The translations under genes were made by a program, and so were the position numbers. Below, one piece after another: positions 58,024 to 60,537 of a stretch of DNA of 60,537 nucleotides. The stretch's first letter is position 1. Every line of letters starts with the position of its first letter. The stretch is from Bacteroides fragilis (GTDB lineage: Bacteria > Bacillota > Clostridia > Lachnospirales > Lachnospiraceae), in contig JAMPFK010000016.1 of the NCBI GenBank assembly GCA_023664485.1, positions 1 to 60,537 of the forward strand. Direction: 5' to 3'. The notes under the pieces were generated by a model. The model was not told the DNA's origin. It worked only from the letters and a program-made list of their open reading frames with translations, and did not search any database.

Positions 58024-59516
58024 AATATTCGATGAAAAGGCAGTTCGCAGGTGTTCTGTGTTTTATGATCGTGGGGACCGTTTTGATCTGTTGGTTCATT
58101 AATAATACGTTTCTGGAAAATTATTATATCAAAAACAAGCAGAATGTACTGATGAACGTCTACGCCTATATCAATACGGCTTCCAATGAAGGCAAAATCA
58201 GTACGGAAGAGTTCGATATCGAGTTCCAGAAGATCAGCGGAAAGTACAATATCAGTTTCATCCTGCTGGATGCGGAAACGAAGACATTGAAAGCCTCCGC
58301 CAATGATTATGAGATTTTGAGCAGACAGCTTCTGAACAATATTTTTGGCGCCGGAAAGCCTTCCAACGTCCGTCTTTTGGAAAAAGGGGATAATTACGAG
58401 ATCCGTATCATGCTGGATGACTGGACCAAAACGGAATTCGTCGAGATGTGGGGCGTGCTGGATAACGGGAACCTTTTTTTGTTTCGGAATCCGCTCGAAA
58501 GCATTAAAGAAAGCGTAAAGCTGGCCAACCGTTTTCTGGCTTATGTCGGCGTTTTTGCCGTGGCCCTGAGCGCCCTGGTCGGCCTGTGGGTGTCCGGTAA
58601 AATAGCGAAGCCGGTTATGGAATTGACGCAGATTTCCGAGCGGATGATTCATCTGGACTTTGAAGCGAAATACAGCGGCGGGAGCAAAACGGAGATTGCG
58701 CTGCTCGGACATAATATCAACGAACTGTCCGGCATTCTGGAACAGACCATCTCGGAACTGAAAAGCGCCAACAACGAGCTGCAGCGGGATATTGAAAGAA
58801 AAAATGAAATCGACGAGATGCGCAAAGAGTTTTTGTCTAACGTATCCCATGAGCTGAAAACGCCGATTGCGCTCATCCAGGGCTATGCGGAGGGCTTGAA
58901 AGAGGGTATCAGCGACGATGTGGAGAGCAGGGAATTTTATTGCGATGTGATCATGGATGAAGCGGCGAAAATGAATATTATGGTGAAAGGGCTTCTGACC
59001 CTGAACCAGCTCGAAAGCGGCAACGATACGGTCACGATGGAACGCTTTGATATTGTGGCGCTCATCCGCAATTATATCCAGTCATCCGAGATTTTGACGA
59101 AGCAAAACGAAATTTCCGTCCGCATGGAGGACTATCCGCCCATTTATGTGTGGGCTGATGAGTTCAGGACGGAAGAGGTTTTCATGAATTATTTTACCAA
59201 TGCGATTCACTATGCGCTTTATGAAAAGATCATCGATGTAAAGATACGGATAACGGAAAACAAAGTCAGAGTATCCGTTTTTAATACGGGAGAACCAATA
59301 CCGGACGACAGCCTCATACATTTGTGGGAAAAATTCTACAAAGCTGATAAGGCGAGGACGCGGGAATACGGTGGGAGCGGGATCGGCCTGTCTATCGTTA
59401 AGGCGATCATGGAGTCTGTGAATCAGGAGTACGGCGTTATCAATTATGACAACGGCGTGGAATTCTGGTATGAGCTGGAGCCCGCATCGCTTGTGGGCGA
59501 TTCTGCGGATTGGTAA
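58020..59516 (+). CDS. Sensor histidine kinase
   Basis: The 498-residue kinase has a membrane helix (GVLCFMIVGTVLICWFINN), an extracellular domain of about 130 residues, a second helix (YVGVFAVALSALVGLWVSG), a HAMP domain, the His box SHELKTPIALIQGYAEGL, N-box NYFTNAIHYALYE, and the ATP lid GGSGIGLSIVKAIMES. It pairs with the regulator at 57081. Cell-wall or surface stress is a common signal for this layout, but nothing in the sensor names a ligand. It ends with WYELEP. Confidence 0.92.
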   Translation: MKYSMKRQFAGVLCFMIVGTVLICWFINNTFLENYYIKNKQNVLMNVYAYINTASNEGKISTEEFDIEFQKISGKYNISFILLDAETKTLKASANDYEILSRQLLNNIFGAGKPSNVRLLEKGDNYEIRIMLDDWTKTEFVEMWGVLDNGNLFLFRNPLESIKESVKLANRFLAYVGVFAVALSALVGLWVSGKIAKPVMELTQISERMIHLDFEAKYSGGSKTEIALLGHNINELSGILEQTISELKSANNELQRDIERKNEIDEMRKEFLSNVSHELKTPIALIQGYAEGLKEGISDDVESREFYCDVIMDEAAKMNIMVKGLLTLNQLESGNDTVTMERFDIVALIRNYIQSSEILTKQNEISVRMEDYPPIYVWADEFRTEEVFMNYFTNAIHYALYEKIIDVKIRITENKVRVSVFNTGEPIPDDSLIHLWEKFYKADKARTREYGGSGIGLSIVKAIMESVNQEYGVINYDNGVEFWYELEPASLVGDSADW

Positions 59517-59525
59517 AAGAAATAT

Positions 59526-59554
59526 TTGTCATGGAGCGGATTTTAGAGTATAAT
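59526..59554 (+). promoter_or_regulatory. Sigma-A promoter of the lipoprotein gene
   Basis: TTGTCA (59526-59531) and TATAAT (59549-59554), spacer 17 bp. Confidence 0.7.
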
Positions 59555-59588
59555 GTACAGGAAATGACAGATTAGGAGAATGATTCCG

Positions 59589-60308
59589 GTGAAAAAGATA
59601 AAAATTTTATTAGCAAGTATTGGTATCGCCTGCGTTTTGGCAGGGTGCGGCAGGACCGTGGAGCTGACGGAAGAGGAAAATGAGATCATTACCGAATATG
59701 CGGTCGGCCTGCTGTTGAAATATGACAAATATTATAGCAATCACCTCGTAGAGCTGAGCACTCTGGAAGAGGAACCGGCGATAGAGGAGGAAGAACCGGC
59801 GGAGATGCCCCCGGAAGAGACGGATACGGAAGAATCTGATATTGCGGATACGCCGGTCATCGATGCCGCGGAAGAAGCGCAGGCTTCCACGATCGAAGAA
59901 TTTTATGGAATAGAGGGCATCGTATTTCAGTATGCCGGGTATGATTTGATGGATGAATATCCGGACATAACGGAAAACAGTGCGGATATCGCTTTTGTTA
60001 TGGGCGCGACAGATGGCATGAAGCTGCTGGTGCTGAAATTTCAGGCATTCAATTTAAGCGGCGCCGAAACCGGACTGAATATGTCGGATTATGGAACCAG
60101 GCTTCGCATTGCGGTGAACGGGGAATCGCCAAAGAGCGCGCTTTCTACGATGCTGCCAAATGATCTGCAGACTTACCGGGGAACCATCGGAGCGGGAGAA
60201 ACGGTGGAGCTGGCAGCTGTTATCGAAGTGCCGGAGGGAACCTCTGTGGACAATCTTTCTGCTGTATTAAGAAGCGATACCGGCAGGACGACTCTTATTT
60301 TGCAATAA
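59589..60308 (+). CDS. Predicted lipoprotein of unknown function
   Basis: The 239-residue protein begins with a signal peptide ending in the lipobox VLAGC, so it should be anchored to the outer face of the membrane. A Glu/Pro-rich linker (about residues 58-100) separates it from a C-terminal domain with IVFQYAGYDLMDEYPD and LVLKFQAFNLSG, probably beta-rich and similar in type to DUF4352-like immunoglobulin-fold modules (resemblance only). GTG at 59589 is ten bases from GGAG; ATG at 59580 is too close. It follows the kinase but has its own promoter. Confidence 0.8.
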   Translation: MKKIKILLASIGIACVLAGCGRTVELTEEENEIITEYAVGLLLKYDKYYSNHLVELSTLEEEPAIEEEEPAEMPPEETDTEESDIADTPVIDAAEEAQASTIEEFYGIEGIVFQYAGYDLMDEYPDITENSADIAFVMGATDGMKLLVLKFQAFNLSGAETGLNMSDYGTRLRIAVNGESPKSALSTMLPNDLQTYRGTIGAGETVELAAVIEVPEGTSVDNLSAVLRSDTGRTTLILQ

Positions 60309-60316
60309 AAATATCG

Positions 60317-60355
60317 GGCTGAAAATGGAATTTTAAGGGGTTTTCTCGGCCTTTT
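60317..60355 (+). terminator. Weak terminator after the lipoprotein gene
   Basis: GGCTGA (60317-60322) pairs with TCGGCC (60346-60351) with one G-U pair, then TTTT. The loop is long. Confidence 0.4.
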
Positions 60356-60397
60356 GGAGAAATTGGGAAATTTTTGGTAATTTTATCAAAAATTGTG

Positions 60398-60537
60398 TTG
60401 ACAATGCAATTTTATAGTGATATACTCTAATTCGTTGCTAAGGAACGCAAGAGTACAAAAGCAGCGATCCGTCTGCAAAGACGGTACGGGCGCATTTCCA
60501 CAGGAATGCGTGCACCTTGACAAATGAACAGTAATGC
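60398..60537 (+). promoter_or_regulatory. Strong promoter and structured leader, probably of an rRNA operon
   Basis: TTGACA (60398-60403) and TATACT (60421-60426), spacer 17 bp, preceded by an AT-rich stretch. The transcript would hold CCGTCT-gcaa-AGACGG (60469-60484) and a long stem CGCATTTCC/GGAATGCG (60491-60510), then ACCTTGACAAATGAACAG, text of the type found before 16S or in spacers in clostridia. The rRNA itself is outside the window, so this is inference. Confidence 0.5.

Overview
The window reads as a chromosomal segment of an endospore-forming, anaerobic Firmicute, most likely a Lachnospiraceae-type Clostridia. The grounds are the spore genes (gpr, spoIIP, sigK), the gene order rplS-lepB-rbgA-lepB-rnhB-ylqG/ylqH-yraN-pgeF, a minimal two-gene SufCB pair, clostridial-style sigma-A promoters (TTGACA-17-TATAAT types) and frequent TTG/GTG starts. 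Species cannot be fixed from the sequence alone.

Layout. 0-0.7 kb: remnant of a DDE transposase. 0.75-9.4 kb: housekeeping run (L19, two type I signal peptidases around the ribosome-assembly GTPase RbgA, RNase HII, FliK-like and FlhB-C-like proteins, YraN, PgeF, SufC/SufB). 9.4-13.4 kb: a PurF-like enzyme without the N-terminal catalytic Cys (minus strand), a zinc-ribbon membrane protein, a TPM-domain protein and S20 (minus strand, TTG start). 13.6-25.1 kb: sporulation and conserved genes (gpr, spoIIP, lepA, hemW, sigK, an HD-domain protein, a PilT-like ATPase, a ComM-like AAA protein, dprA). 25-29.9 kb: a chemoreceptor, then a four-gene unit DUF969-DUF979-pcp-GGCT that looks like a 5-oxoproline (pyroglutamate) module. 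30-35.2 kb: an O-acetylhomoserine sulfhydrylase with a dyad over its promoter, an arabinose/fucose-isomerase-like protein, and a peroxide-defence unit (GPx, GPx-TSCPD fusion, OhrR-like regulator) whose promoter carries a perfect 16-bp inverted repeat. 35.3-43.9 kb: a LytTR/GHKL two-component pair followed by a glycan locus (GH2, a circularly permuted membrane-anchored GH3, a GPH symporter). 44-47.5 kb: a hairpin-rich noncoding block, a D,D-carboxypeptidase, two tandem paralogous 60-residue unknown proteins, and a hemerythrin/CheX-like/receiver protein.

47.6-53.3 kb is the most unusual stretch. It is a vanG-like cluster: VanR, VanS, one ORF that fuses VanW to a VanG-type D-Ala-D-Ser ligase (with a well-placed internal start for the ligase half), a serine O-acetyltransferase-like protein, and a VanT-like racemase lacking its membrane domain. 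No VanXY/VanX/VanY is present in the window. 53.4-60.3 kb: an MBL-fold hydrolase behind helically phased direct repeats, peptidase T, a TauE-type permease, a second OmpR-type two-component system with a small acidic ORF between regulator and kinase, and a lipoprotein. The window ends in a strong promoter and a structured leader that probably precedes an rRNA operon.

Two copies of a roughly 102-bp palindromic, MITE-like repeat (10.9 and 30.0 kb) and several perfect hairpins with GNA triloops (5.9 and 44.1 kb) make up the noncoding repeat content. No tRNA gene or CRISPR array was recognised by eye.
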